Positions 25,483 to 35,130 are shown, counted from the first letter of the stretch. The stretch: DNA of 64,000 nt from Candidatus Rhodoferax odensensis (GCA_016718405.1 JADKDJ010000011.1:1-64000); one strand, 5' to 3'. Notes: a model not told the origin generated them from the letters alone. Numbers and translations: made by a program.

Positions 25483-25541
25483 AGGCTTCTTGGGATTCTC
25501 GCTGCGGTGTACTTCAGCGCGGTGGCGCAACGCGCAGAACC

Positions 25542-26477
25542 ATGACCCAACCCAGCGGGCACTTTGTGCCGCCAACACGCAACGGCGTTGGCCCGAGTTG
25601 CGTTGGGCTGCCCACGGGCGCCTGGCCCACCATGCTGGATTTTCTGAGCGAGCGATTCGCGGCGATTGCCCGCGAAACCTGGCAGGCCCGGATGATGGCC
25701 GGTGAGGTATGGGACGAGCACGGCGCCGCCGTGACCGTGAACCGCCCCTACCAACCGCACCTGCGGCTGTACTACTACCGCAGTGTGCCACTTGAGACAC
25801 CCATTCCGTTCCAAGCCGGCGTCGTGTTTCAGGACGAACACCTGCTGGTGGTGGACAAGCCGCACTTCCTGCCCGTGGCACCATCTGGCGACTACCTGCA
25901 GGAGACCGTTCTGGTGCGGCTCAAGCGCCAGTTCGGCATCGACGCCTTGAGCCCGATCCACCGTATTGACCGCGACACCGCTGGGCTGGTTTTGTTCTCG
26001 TTGCAAAAGGCAACTCGCGACGCCTACCAAGCCCTCTTTCGCCAACGCCGGGTGCACAAGACCTATGAGGCCATCGCGCCTTGGCGAGCCGACCTGCCGC
26101 TACCGCTGACCCGGCACAGTCGGATCGAAGAAGCCGGGCACTTCATGCTGCAACGGGAGGTGGATGGCGAACCCAACGCCACCACGCACATCGCCTTGCT
26201 AAGCACGCTCACGCATGAAGGGCAAACCTTGGGCCACTACCAACTGACACCGGTGACCGGCCAGCGCCATCAGTTGCGCGTGCACATGGCGGCGCTGGGC
26301 CTGCCGATACTGGGCGACGGCCTGTACCCCATGCTAACCCCAGCAGGGCACATCGACTACGCGCGCCCGCTTCAGTTACTCGCCAAGTCGATCGAATTTA
26401 TCGATCCACTGACAGGCGTGCGCCGCCACTTCGACAGCGCGAGGCAGCTCGCGCTGGCCCGCCGCTTGGACCTGTGA
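25542..26477 (+). CDS. RluA-family 23S rRNA/tRNA pseudouridine synthase
   Basis: A 311-residue pseudouridine synthase. The catalytic block is SPIHRIDRDTAGLVLFSLQKATRDAYQ, whose central Asp is the nucleophile, and TPVTGQRHQLRVHMAALGLPILGD is the second conserved family motif. There is no S4 domain at the N-terminus, so it resembles RluA/TruC-type enzymes rather than RluC/RluD. The target uridine cannot be assigned from sequence. Confidence 0.92.
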   Translation: MTQPSGHFVPPTRNGVGPSCVGLPTGAWPTMLDFLSERFAAIARETWQARMMAGEVWDEHGAAVTVNRPYQPHLRLYYYRSVPLETPIPFQAGVVFQDEHLLVVDKPHFLPVAPSGDYLQETVLVRLKRQFGIDALSPIHRIDRDTAGLVLFSLQKATRDAYQALFRQRRVHKTYEAIAPWRADLPLPLTRHSRIEEAGHFMLQREVDGEPNATTHIALLSTLTHEGQTLGHYQLTPVTGQRHQLRVHMAALGLPILGDGLYPMLTPAGHIDYARPLQLLAKSIEFIDPLTGVRRHFDSARQLALARRLDL

Positions 26478-26673
26478 TCCGAGTGCGGCTGAGACCGTCG
26501 CGCGACAGCCACTCGCCTGGCCAAAGCGGCCAATTCAAATAGGTGCTTGCGGCATCCAGTGCTATATTGATCTCGCCCCCAGCGCGCCACCAGGCCGACC
26601 CGTGACATCGCAATGGACGTTTTGGTCACGCTTGCATTGAACACCCCATCAACAACCCTTATGGGAGACTGTC

Positions 26674-28813
26674 ATGCGCCGAATTTCCTGGATCAACAGC
26701 GGTGTGCAATGGATCTGCATCGTCACGGCCGCGCTGGCATTGGCATCCTGCGGCGGTGGCAGCGGATCGACCACCGGCGCAACCGATCCCCCACCCACAG
26801 CCCCGCCGGTCACCACGACCCCGCCCGCACAAACTGGCGTCAGCTCGGTGGAACTCAGCCCGACGATGGACAACGTGAATCCGGGCGCCACCTCGCAGCT
26901 CACGGCCACGCTCAAGGACGCCGCAGGAGCGGTGCTCAGTGGTCGGGTCACCAGTTGGACCAGCTCGAACGCGGCTAGCGTCAGCGTTTCCGCGACCGGA
27001 GTCGTTACGGGCCTGACCACCGGATCGGCCACGATCACCGCCACCAGCGAAGGCAAGAGCGCCAATGCCCTGATCACCGTCCCCAGCCTGGGTGACGGGC
27101 GCCGCCACCGCAGGCGACTGGCTGACCTTCACCCTCAACACCCAGGACTTTGCCTACCCCGAGCGCAGTGCCGCGACGGTGGACCGCGTCATCACCCTGC
27201 ATGAGAACTATCGGGTACCGGTGGACATCTACCTGACCGATACCTCGTTGTCGATCTTCGAGACCAGCTATCCCGCCCTGGTGACGCGCCTGCGCACATC
27301 CCCATACGTGGCGCTGAACTACCACATTCGCCCCCCCAAGCCCTACTATGCCGGTTACGACTGGTCCGGCCTGTCAATGCTGCCCGCCGCCGATCAGCTC
27401 ACGCAGATTCGCAATTACGAGAGCCACGTCACCAACCTGGTCACTGGCCTACCAGGCACCACGTTGGGTGGTTTCACGCGGCTCAAGCAACTCACCGGCA
27501 ACAGCCCGGTGATTGCCGCCTTCCAGGCCGACGCCGCCCTGCATGGCTCGGTGTCACAGGTGTTTCGTGAGCTGGGGGCCAGCATGGCCATCTCCCACAC
27601 CGCGCCCTACATCAACCTGGGCACAACCACATCGGGCTTGTATGTGCGACCAGAGCACTTCGACCTGAAGCTGTTCCAATCCCCCGGTCAAGCGCCGTCG
27701 AGCCTGATTGATGCAGCCTTTGCGACCGCACGCACCAACTCCGGCGCCGCCAGCCCCTATGTGGTCGGCGTCAAAATGCACGACAACGATTTCTTTGCGC
27801 TGGCCTCCGCCTGGACCAACACCTACGTGAGCGGCTCCAAGCGTCCGCCCTGGAACATCACAACGCTGGCCGGATTGAAGAGCGACGCTGACATGCAGGC
27901 CCAATGGACCTTGTATGAAGCCGCTGTAGCCTGGGCCGACGCCAACCGCAGCCGCGTCGCCATGGTCAACGCCAAAGGCCTCGGTGCCGCTCTGGCCGCC
28001 GCGCCGACCGCCCCCTCGTTGTACGTATCAGGCACCATGCACATCGAGTCGTCCCCGCTGCGCTGGCCCAACCCCGACAACCTGATTGCCTTCTTTCAAC
28101 GTGCCGTCAACGCCGGCAAGGTCGGCACCCAGGCGAGCGGCATGCGCTGGTCGATCGGTGCCGATGTGGGCTGGTTGAACGGTGAAGCCCGCGCCGGCGA
28201 GATCATCCGCACCCTGAGCGCCATCGGCGTGGAGTGGGACGTGCATGTTCACTCGGCTACCGACCGAGCCACCGCCGCGCAACGCATCGTTGCGCTGGGT
28301 GGAACGCCGACCACACTGCTGTCCGGCGTGAAGGTGAGTGACCTGGAGACGGTGCGCGCTGCGCAAAGCGGCACCGGTGGCTACAGCTGGCAGGCCGCCA
28401 GCCTGTGGGGAGTCGTGCGCGAGGGCAGCCACGCCACGGGCTCGGAAGATTTCAGCAAAGGCCTGTGGCTACCGCGCAGCGCCACCGACTGGCAGGCGCA
28501 CGATCCGGCCAAGAGCCTGGCGGTAGTGGGCGGTGGCGACCGCTCCCTGGCGGGCGTCGAGTCACTGGCGACGCTTCTGGCGCAGGGCTACACCGCACCG
28601 GTGTACAGCGCCACGGTGATGGTGGACTCCTTCACGCTGACGGTGTCCGATGCTGCCAACGCCAGCACTTCCAGCGACGGTATTGCCCAGATCGAGACCT
28701 TTGCCAGCCGCGTCGGGGCCAAGACCAATGTGCGCTGGGCCACGCCCGCCGGCACGGCGGCGGCCTGGCGCGCAACGGGCGCTGTGCCCAGCCGGATTGC
28801 CAGCACGCAATAG
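26674..28813 (+). pseudogene. Lipoprotein with Big2 domain and deacetylase-like domain, frameshifted
   Basis: Two overlapping frames make one protein of about 710 residues. The first (from ATG 26674, GGGAG upstream) has a lipoprotein signal peptide (ALASCGGGSGS), a Pro/Thr linker and a Big2 immunoglobulin-like domain (SSVELSPTMDNVNPGATSQLTATL). The second (from about 27092) continues with TAGDWLTFTLNTQDFAYPE and VDIYLTDTSLSIFE, resembling polysaccharide-deacetylase-like extracellular proteins, to the stop at 28813. The switch is at GGG 27090-27092: one extra G would restore SLGVTGAATAGDW. Either a sequencing indel or a real disrupting mutation; the function is otherwise unassigned. Confidence 0.75.
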
Positions 28814-28855
28814 GTTGGCAGCACCAGGTCCCAGCGATCCGACCAGGCTGTCTCA

Positions 28856-30016
28856 CTACAGCCCGGACCAGGGCAGGATGTCGACGCTTTCCCGCACGAA
28901 CCGCGCCTCGCCGCCATAGACCAAGCCAAGATGAATGGCCGCAAAGCTTCCGCGTGCCGATGCGTACCGATGCCACTTCTTCAAGTTACCCAAGGCGTCG
29001 GACGCGACCGTGATGCCAGACTTGATTTCGACCGCAGCAATGTCTGGCCCTCGCTCCAGAATGAGATCAACTTCAGTGCCGATGTTGTCGCGCCAGAAGT
29101 ACAGGGGATCGCGCTCGCCCGTATTGCAGCGGTTCTTGAGAAACTCATTGACCACCATGGTTTCAAACAGAGCACCCCGCAAAGGGTGACTTTGCGCCTG
29201 GGTTGCATTCTGGATGCCCAGAAGCGCCGCCGCCAAACCCACATCGGTCATGTACAACTTGGGACTCTTGGTGAGGCGCTTTCCAAAATTGGCAAAGTGC
29301 GGATGCACGAAGTGGATCAGATAACAGGTTTCCAGAATCGACAGCCAGTGCTTGACGGTCTTGTCAGACACCCCGGCATCACTGGCCAAGGACTGCAAAT
29401 TCAACAGCTGCCCGGTGCGCGCGGCGGTCAACTTCAGAAAGCGCTGAAAAGCGCTCAAGTCCTGTATAGCCGATAGGTGGCGGGCATCGCGTTCGGCAGA
29501 CGTCACAAGGTAGGCGTGCAGCCAATCGTAAGCATCGAGCGAGCGAGCGTAAATGGCAGGATAGAACCCTTTGACCAAGTGGCTCGCATAGTCAGAGTCC
29601 AACAGCTTGGCATCGCGAAGCTCCGCCACCGACAATGGCAGCAGTTCCACCAGGGCGGTGCGACCGGCCAGACTTTGCGTAACGCCCGAGAGCAAAGACA
29701 AGTTGTGCGACCCTGTCAGCACGAACATACCCATTCGCCCAGCGACATCCACCACACCCTGCATTTCCGACAACAGTTCGGGTGCGTTTTGCGCCTCGTC
29801 GATGACGGCACCGCCCGCAAACTGGCGCAGAAACTCAGCCGGTGCGGAACGGGCAAACTCACGCTGGGCGGGCGCCTCCAGCGACACATAGGGCTTGAGT
29901 GGAAGCAGTTCGCGCACCAAGGTGGTCTTGCCAGACTGACGGGGCCCGGTCACGGTCACGATCGGGAATCCATCAAGCAAGCGCAGGATGCGCGGTGCAG
30001 CGTGGCGGGGAATCAT
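28856..30016 (-). CDS. AAA ATPase with DUF4143 domain
   Basis: A 386-residue protein. Walker A is VTGPRQSGKTTLV, followed by GGAVIDEAQNAPELLSEMQ (Walker B-like) and VLTGSHNLSLLSGVTQSLAGRTA. The C-terminal DUF4143 half has the KHWLSILETCYLIHFVHPH and YFWRDNIGTEVDLILE blocks, the latter resembling a PD-(D/E)XK nuclease fold (E-V-D-L with later AAVEIKSG). Function in this widespread family is unclear. I chose the ATG at 30016 rather than the in-frame ATG at 30073, since the conserved part begins there. It looks like a solitary accessory gene. Confidence 0.9.
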   Translation of the reverse strand: MIPRHAAPRILRLLDGFPIVTVTGPRQSGKTTLVRELLPLKPYVSLEAPAQREFARSAPAEFLRQFAGGAVIDEAQNAPELLSEMQGVVDVAGRMGMFVLTGSHNLSLLSGVTQSLAGRTALVELLPLSVAELRDAKLLDSDYASHLVKGFYPAIYARSLDAYDWLHAYLVTSAERDARHLSAIQDLSAFQRFLKLTAARTGQLLNLQSLASDAGVSDKTVKHWLSILETCYLIHFVHPHFANFGKRLTKSPKLYMTDVGLAAALLGIQNATQAQSHPLRGALFETMVVNEFLKNRCNTGERDPLYFWRDNIGTEVDLILERGPDIAAVEIKSGITVASDALGNLKKWHRYASARGSFAAIHLGLVYGGEARFVRESVDILPWSGL

Positions 30017-30118
30017 TTTTACGGTTTCGGAGTCGATATCCGGAATTGTAAAGAAATTGCTTACGAAAACCAACGACGGTCAGAGAACCAAGGCAGTCCA
30101 GCCCTATGCGCCGCCCGA

Positions 30119-30742
30119 CTATTGCATGGAAACACCATAGGTCGCCCGGTATTTGGCCGGGACATCAACCGGCGCAAGCTTGCCCGCCATCAACAGCACA
30201 ATCCGCAGCGCCAACACGATACTCACGCCAGCGGGGACGGCGACAACCGACACCCGCACCCAACGTGATCGGTCCTGAACCTGCCAATACGCGGCACAAC
30301 CCAGATGGGTGAACAGCGCCACCACAGCCAGGAAGTAATACGGCACAAAGAAGTAGGGGTACGGCGGCACGTGAAAGCCAGCCGCGGCAAAGTAGAAGTT
30401 GGTATCCAGGTTCAACAACACGCGCCCGGACAGGACCGCACTCACATGCACCAGCAGGAAGAACGACAGGTAGGCGCCAGACAGCGCCTGTAGCCAAGGC
30501 ACAAAACCGCGCCGCTGTCGCCAACCCCGCAACACCAGTGTTAGCCCGCTGCCGACCTGGAACGCGACGCAGAGCAGCAGCACGATCTCGACCACGAGAT
30601 TGCGGTACACCACCCGCGCCGCCTCCATGAACGCAATGTGGGTAGCCACGCCGACCAAGCCCGCCAAGTGGTTGGTGATGTGAAACAGCGCAAAGACCGC
30701 GATCACGATGGCGGAGCTGCGGTGCAGGGTACGAAGCGTCAT
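30119..30742 (-). CDS. Integral membrane protein, SdhC/cytochrome-b-like
   Basis: A 207-residue protein with about five TM helices (SAIVIAVFALFHITNHLAGLVG; IVLLLCVAFQVGSGLTLVL; LSGAYLSFFLLVHVSAVL; FVPYYFLAVVALFTHLGCAAY; VPAGVSIVLALRIVLLM). His residues within the helices recall di-heme membrane anchors, but heme binding is only a guess. The ATG at 30742 lies 2 nt after the PadR stop, so the pair is an operon; a longer frame to 30784 inside padR was rejected. Confidence 0.8.
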   Translation of the reverse strand: MTLRTLHRSSAIVIAVFALFHITNHLAGLVGVATHIAFMEAARVVYRNLVVEIVLLLCVAFQVGSGLTLVLRGWRQRRGFVPWLQALSGAYLSFFLLVHVSAVLSGRVLLNLDTNFYFAAAGFHVPPYPYFFVPYYFLAVVALFTHLGCAAYWQVQDRSRWVRVSVVAVPAGVSIVLALRIVLLMAGKLAPVDVPAKYRATYGVSMQ

Positions 30743-30744
30743 GG

Positions 30745-31281
30745 CTAAGTATTCTCCAACACCGCCAACATGTCCACGCCCCACGCAATCGAGCCTTCCT
30801 CATACAGGATGCCCTTCTTCAAGATCATGTGGTGAATGCGGGACGCGCGGGTGGTCAGGCGTTGCGGGGTGAAGTCGCGCGCTTCGATCTCGCGGTATTG
30901 CTGCAGTCGTTCCATGTGCAGGCCGATGCGTCGCCGTAACTCGGCTTGCAAGCCCAATCCCCCAAGGGCTGCATCGGCGCGCAGTTTGACCATGAACTCG
31001 TCGCGCAAGTCCATCGGGGTGGACGCTTCGCCCACCCAGCGCTTGAGCTCCTTGCGCCCGGCGGGCAGCACCCGGTACTCGCGCTTGCGCGTCTTGCCCG
31101 CATCGGCCGGCACGCTGGACTCAATCCACCCGGCGGCCTCCATGCGACCCAGTTCGCGGTAGATCTGCTGGTGGCTGGCGTGCCAAAAGTAACCAATCGA
31201 CTTGTCAAAGCGGCGCGCCAGGTCGTAGCCGGAGGACGATTTTTCGATCAGCGAGGTGAGCACGGCGTGGGCCAAAGACAT
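30745..31281 (-). CDS. PadR-family transcriptional regulator
   Basis: A 178-residue regulator. LAHAVLTSLIEKSSSGYDLARRFDKSIGYFWHASHQQIYRELGRMEAAGWIESS is the classic PadR winged helix, followed by the wing (KTRKREYRVLPAGRKEL) and a C-terminal dimerisation domain. It is divergent from fadH, and two identical palindromes in the shared gap are its likely operators. It may respond to an acyl-CoA or aromatic ligand, inferred from the neighbour only. Confidence 0.93.
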   Translation of the reverse strand: MSLAHAVLTSLIEKSSSGYDLARRFDKSIGYFWHASHQQIYRELGRMEAAGWIESSVPADAGKTRKREYRVLPAGRKELKRWVGEASTPMDLRDEFMVKLRADAALGGLGLQAELRRRIGLHMERLQQYREIEARDFTPQRLTTRASRIHHMILKKGILYEEGSIAWGVDMLAVLENT

Positions 31282-31310
31282 GGTGCGAGTCTATCGCCCA
31301 CCGTTCAACT

Positions 31311-31326
31311 ATGCAACTGGTTGCAT
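31311..31326. promoter_or_regulatory. PadR-type operator, copy 1
   Basis: ATGCAACTGGTTGCAT is an ATGCAAC-N2-GTTGCAT palindrome with perfect 7-bp arms, between padR and fadH. It is of the ATGCAN-type symmetry known for PadR sites. Its centre is exactly 40 bp from copy 2, about four helical turns. Confidence 0.75.
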
Positions 31327-31350
31327 AAAATACCGACTTCCCCTAAACTG

Positions 31351-31366
31351 CTGCAACTGGTTGCAT
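31351..31366. promoter_or_regulatory. PadR-type operator, copy 2
   Basis: CTGCAACTGGTTGCAT repeats the first palindrome with one changed base at the left end. It lies 49 bp before the fadH start codon, so occupancy could block that gene while copy 1 controls padR. Confidence 0.75.
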
Positions 31367-31414
31367 AGTTGCGCCAACATCAAGAGCCATTCCCACCTCG
31401 CAAAGGACACCCTC

Positions 31415-33937
31415 ATGACCGCTTACCCGAACATGCTCAAACCCCTGGACCTGGGCTTTACCACTCTGAAAAACCGCGTGCTGATGGGCTCCATGCACGT
31501 CGGACTGGAAGAGGCCAAGGACGGATTCAACCGCATGGCCGCGTTTTATGCCGAGCGTGCCCGAGGCGGCGTGGGCCTGATCGTGACCGGTGGCATTGCA
31601 CCGAATGACCGGGGCCGCCCGATGCCCGGCGGGGCACGCATGACCACCGAGGAAGAAGCTGCCAAACACACCGTGGTGACCCAAGCGGTGCACGATGCCG
31701 GCGGCAAGATCGCCATGCAGATTCTGCACTTCGGCCGTTACGCCTACCACCCCGAGCTGGTGGCGCCCAGTGCGCTACAGGCCCCGATCAACCCGTTTCG
31801 CCCCAACCCACTCTCCACCGAAGAGGTCAAGCAGACCGTCGAAGACTACGTGCGCTGCGCCGCCTTGGCGCAAAGCGCAGGCTACGACGGCGTGGAGATC
31901 ATGGGCTCGGAGGGTTACCTGATCAACGAATTCATCGCCGCGCGCACCAACCACCGCGACGACGCCTGGGGTGGAAGCTATGAGAACCGCATCCGCTTCC
32001 CGCTGGAGATCGTGCGCCGCACCCGCGAGCGGGTCGGCAAGAACTTCATCATCATCTTTCGGCTGTCGATGCTGGACCTGGTCGAAGGCGGCTCGACACT
32101 GGACGAAGTGGTGCAACTCGCGCAAGCGCTGGAAGCCGCGGGCGTCACCATTCTCAACACCGGCGTGGGTTGGCACGAGGCGCGTATTCCCACCATTGCT
32201 ACCAAAGTGCCGCGCGCGGCCTTTGCCTGGGTGACCAAGCAGCTCAAGGGCAAGGTCGGCATCCCGCTGGTGGCCACCAACCGCATCAACACCCCCGAAG
32301 TAGCCGACCAACTGCTGGCCGACGGTTTTTGCGACATGGTGTCGATGGCGCGGCCCTTCCTGGCCGACCCACTGTTTGTGCAAAAGGCCGCGCAGGGCAA
32401 GGCCGACGAGATCAACACCTGCATCGGCTGCAACCAGGCCTGCCTGGACCACACTTTTGCCGGCAAGATCACCTCCTGCCTGGTCAACCCCCGCGCCTGT
32501 CACGAAACGCTGATGCCCATGGTGCCAGCCAAGAGCCGAAGCCGTGTCGCCGTAGTGGGCGCTGGCCCGGCCGGTCTGGCCTTTGCCACCACCGCGGCGC
32601 AACGCGGTTTTGACGTGACGCTGTTCGACGCCGCCCCAGAGATCGGCGGGCAATTCAACATTGCCAAGCAAGTGCCGGGCAAGGAGGAGTTTTACGAGAC
32701 GCTGCGCTTCTTTGACCGCCAGATTGAACTCACTGGCGTCAAGCTTCAACTCAACCAGCGTGTCAGCGCCCAACAGTTGGCCAGCGCGGGCTTCACGCAG
32801 GTGGTGTTGGCCACGGGCGTGAGCCCACGCACGCCCGAGATTGAGGGTATCAAGCACCCGAAGGTGGTGGGCTACCTCGACGTGTTGCGCGACAAATGCA
32901 GGGTGGGCAACACGGTGGCGCTGATCGGCGCGGGTGGCATCGGCTTTGACGTGGCCGAATACCTGCTGCATGAGGGCACCAGCCCCAGCTTGGACCAGAC
33001 CAAGTTCTTCGCCGAATGGGGCGTGGACACCAGTTATGCCGCGCGCGGCGGCTTGACCGCGGCACACCTCGAAAAGAGCCCGCGCAAGGTGTTCCTGCTG
33101 CAACGCAAAGCCAGCAAGGTCGGCGACGGGCTGGGCAAGACCACCGGCTGGATTCACCGCACCTCGTTGAAGAACCGCAAGGTCGAGATGCTGTCCGGCG
33201 TGACCTACCGCAAGGTCGACGACGCTGGCCTGCACATCACCGTGGGTGAGCGCGAGATGACGATTCCCGCCGACACCGTGGTGCTGTGCGCGGGGCAAGA
33301 ACCGCAACGCGAATTGCAAGCCGAACTGGTGGCCGCTGGTTGCACCGTGCACCTGATCGGGGGCGCCGACAAGGCCGCCGAACTGGACGCCAAGCGCGCC
33401 ATCAAGCAGGGCACAGAACTGGCGCTGGCCTTCGACAGCACCAGCAGCGACACCGCGCCCAAGGCTGGCGCCGGCGCCGCTGCCCCGGCCGTGGCCACGC
33501 TGGAGCAGCGCCTGCCCACCGCCGTGGCCGAGAGCTTGCAGAAGTGGCACGCCATGGTGGCCGCCGGTGACCTGGGCGAATTGGGTGCCCTGCTGCACCC
33601 CAAGGCGGTGTTTCGCTCGCCCATGGCGCACACACCCTACCCCAGCGCGCAAGTGGTGCAGCTCATCCTGAGCACCGTCGTCAAGGTGTTTCAGGACTTC
33701 ACCTACCACCGCCAGTTGGCCAGTGCCGACGGCTTGAACGTGGTGCTGGAGTTCAGCGCCAAAGTCAGCGGCAAGGAACTCAAGGGCATCGACCTGGTCC
33801 AGTTCAACGAGCAGGGCCAGATTGTTGACTTTGAAGTGATGGTGCGCCCGATGAGCGGCCTGCAAGCGCTGGGCGACGAAATGGGCAAACGCCTCGCACC
33901 GTACCTGGCCGCGTACAAGGCCGCCAAGGCCACCTGA
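31415..33937 (+). CDS. fadH: NADPH 2,4-dienoyl-CoA reductase with C-terminal NTF2-like domain
   Basis: An 840-residue FadH-type enzyme for beta-oxidation of unsaturated acyl-CoAs. Residues 1-~330 form an old-yellow-enzyme barrel (TTLKNRVLMGSMHVGLEE). The 4Fe-4S cluster ligands are Cys336, 339, 343 and 355 (CIGCNQAC...SC). The FAD and NADPH folds show VAVVGAGPAGLAF and VALIGAGGIGFDVAEYL. Ordinary FadH ends near residue 670. Here about 145 further residues (from ~696: LPTAVAESLQKWHAMVAAGDLGELGALLHPKAVF) resemble a SnoaL/NTF2-like domain. An upstream extension to 31256 crosses the PadR operators and was rejected. PadR control is likely; the next gene is a crotonase. Confidence 0.92.
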   Translation: MTAYPNMLKPLDLGFTTLKNRVLMGSMHVGLEEAKDGFNRMAAFYAERARGGVGLIVTGGIAPNDRGRPMPGGARMTTEEEAAKHTVVTQAVHDAGGKIAMQILHFGRYAYHPELVAPSALQAPINPFRPNPLSTEEVKQTVEDYVRCAALAQSAGYDGVEIMGSEGYLINEFIAARTNHRDDAWGGSYENRIRFPLEIVRRTRERVGKNFIIIFRLSMLDLVEGGSTLDEVVQLAQALEAAGVTILNTGVGWHEARIPTIATKVPRAAFAWVTKQLKGKVGIPLVATNRINTPEVADQLLADGFCDMVSMARPFLADPLFVQKAAQGKADEINTCIGCNQACLDHTFAGKITSCLVNPRACHETLMPMVPAKSRSRVAVVGAGPAGLAFATTAAQRGFDVTLFDAAPEIGGQFNIAKQVPGKEEFYETLRFFDRQIELTGVKLQLNQRVSAQQLASAGFTQVVLATGVSPRTPEIEGIKHPKVVGYLDVLRDKCRVGNTVALIGAGGIGFDVAEYLLHEGTSPSLDQTKFFAEWGVDTSYAARGGLTAAHLEKSPRKVFLLQRKASKVGDGLGKTTGWIHRTSLKNRKVEMLSGVTYRKVDDAGLHITVGEREMTIPADTVVLCAGQEPQRELQAELVAAGCTVHLIGGADKAAELDAKRAIKQGTELALAFDSTSSDTAPKAGAGAAAPAVATLEQRLPTAVAESLQKWHAMVAAGDLGELGALLHPKAVFRSPMAHTPYPSAQVVQLILSTVVKVFQDFTYHRQLASADGLNVVLEFSAKVSGKELKGIDLVQFNEQGQIVDFEVMVRPMSGLQALGDEMGKRLAPYLAAYKAAKAT

Positions 33938-33963
33938 ACACAACCTCCAGCGAGCACCACACC

Positions 33964-34776
33964 ATGAACTTCGAGACTCTGAGTGTCAGCCTGCAAGACC
34001 ACATCGCTACCGTGCGCCTGAACCGCCCAGACAAGGCCAACGCCATGAACGCCACCATGTGGCAGGAAATCCGCAAAGCCTTCCAGTGGGTGGATGAAAC
34101 GCCAGAGGCGCGCGTTGCCATTCTGCAGGGCGAAGGCAAGCTGTTTACCGCCGGTATCGACCTGCAAATGATGATGAGTCTGGGGCCACAGATTCAGAAC
34201 GAGTGTGATGGCCGCACCCGCGAAGGCCTGCGCCGCGTCATTCTCGATCTGCAAGACACCTTGACCAGCCTGGAGCGCTGCCGCAAGCCGGTGCTGGCCG
34301 CCATTCACGGCGCCTGCATTGGTGGTGGCATCGACCTCATCACCTGCGCCGACATGCGTTATTGCTCCAGTGACGCCAGCTTCACCATCAAGGAAATCGA
34401 TATCGGGATGACCGCCGACGTGGGCACCCTGCAACGCCTGCCCAAGCTCATCGGCGAAGGCATGGCGCGCGAACTGGCCTACACCGGGCGCAAGTTCGGC
34501 GCGGACGAGGCACGCGAGATGCGCCTGGTCAACCGCGTGTTCGAGTCACGCGAGGCGCTGTACGCCGGCGTGCGCGAGATCGCCGCCACCATTGCCGCCA
34601 AGTCGCCGCTATCCATCCGCGGCACCAAGGAAATGATGACCTACAGCCGCGACCACTCGGTGGCCGACGGCCTGAACTACATCGCCACCTGGAACGCCGC
34701 CATGCTCATGAGCGCCGACCTGCAGGAGGCCATGATGGCCAATATGGGCAAGCGGACGCCTCAGTTCAAGGATTGA
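33964..34776 (+). CDS. Crotonase family enzyme, dienoyl-CoA isomerase-like
   Basis: A 270-residue enoyl-CoA hydratase/isomerase. IATVRLNRPDKANAMNATMWQEI is the family N-terminus, LFTAGIDLQMM supplies the first oxyanion-hole loop, and HGACIGGGIDLITCADMRYCSSDASFTIKEIDIGMTADVGTLQRLP is the core. FTAGIDL and the acidic residues in IKEIDIGMTADVG favour a delta3,5-delta2,4-dienoyl-CoA isomerase. This fits its place 26 bp after a 2,4-dienoyl-CoA reductase: the isomerase would make the substrate that FadH reduces. The assignment between isomerase and hydratase is an inference. Confidence 0.9.
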   Translation: MNFETLSVSLQDHIATVRLNRPDKANAMNATMWQEIRKAFQWVDETPEARVAILQGEGKLFTAGIDLQMMMSLGPQIQNECDGRTREGLRRVILDLQDTLTSLERCRKPVLAAIHGACIGGGIDLITCADMRYCSSDASFTIKEIDIGMTADVGTLQRLPKLIGEGMARELAYTGRKFGADEAREMRLVNRVFESREALYAGVREIAATIAAKSPLSIRGTKEMMTYSRDHSVADGLNYIATWNAAMLMSADLQEAMMANMGKRTPQFKD

Positions 34777-34813
34777 GCAATCGCAAGTTGGACAGGAACC
34801 GATGGCTGGACCA

Positions 34814-34836
34814 TAGATTCATTTATAATGCATCTT
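34814..34836. promoter_or_regulatory. NsrR box and -10 element before the DUF2249 gene
   Basis: A 23-bp inverted repeat: TAGATTCATTT, A, then TAATGCATCTT. It fits the 11-1-11 NsrR pattern, in which each half read inward is close to AAGATGCATTT. A perfect TATAAT at 34824-34829 sits inside it, so bound repressor would cover the -10 element. Confidence 0.75.
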
Positions 34837-34861
34837 TCATTCACCCTTCTGAAAGACTGCC

Positions 34862-35122
34862 ATGAGTTCCTGCGCCACCGGCCACGTCACCCCTGAAGCC
34901 ATCTACCCGTTCGACGCTCGCGGCGTCGCCAAGCGTTTTCGCCATGCCGCCATCTTCGGCGCGCTCGACTCCCTGCAACCAGGCGAGACCATGCGCTTTT
35001 GCAACGACCACGATCCAATCCCACTCCTGCATCAGCTCAACGCCCGTTATGGCGACGCAGTCTCGATCCAGTACGTGCAGAAGGAACCCGGCGCGATCGT
35101 GATCGACTTCGTCTGCCTCTGA
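34862..35122 (+). CDS. DUF2249 domain protein
   Basis: An 86-residue protein consisting only of a DUF2249 domain (IYPFDARGVAKRFRHAAIFGALDSLQPGETMRFCNDHDPIPLLHQL, ending GAIVIDFVCL). Members are TusA-like small folds often found with nitric-oxide-response genes; biochemical role unknown. Cys4 and the Cys in MRFCNDHDP could matter for redox or metal binding. An NsrR box 26 bp upstream and the FmdE-like gene 8 bp downstream suggest a NO-inducible operon. Confidence 0.88.
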   Translation: MSSCATGHVTPEAIYPFDARGVAKRFRHAAIFGALDSLQPGETMRFCNDHDPIPLLHQLNARYGDAVSIQYVQKEPGAIVIDFVCL

Positions 35123-35130
35123 TTGCGGCC

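Noticed and set aside
27085..27095. Programmed ribosomal frameshift in the lipoprotein
   Set aside because: No slippery heptamer or downstream structure was seen; a simple indel explains it better, though phase variation is kept open.
31775..33943. 722-codon open frame opposite fadH
   Set aside because: Shadow of fadH; no ribosome site or known domain.
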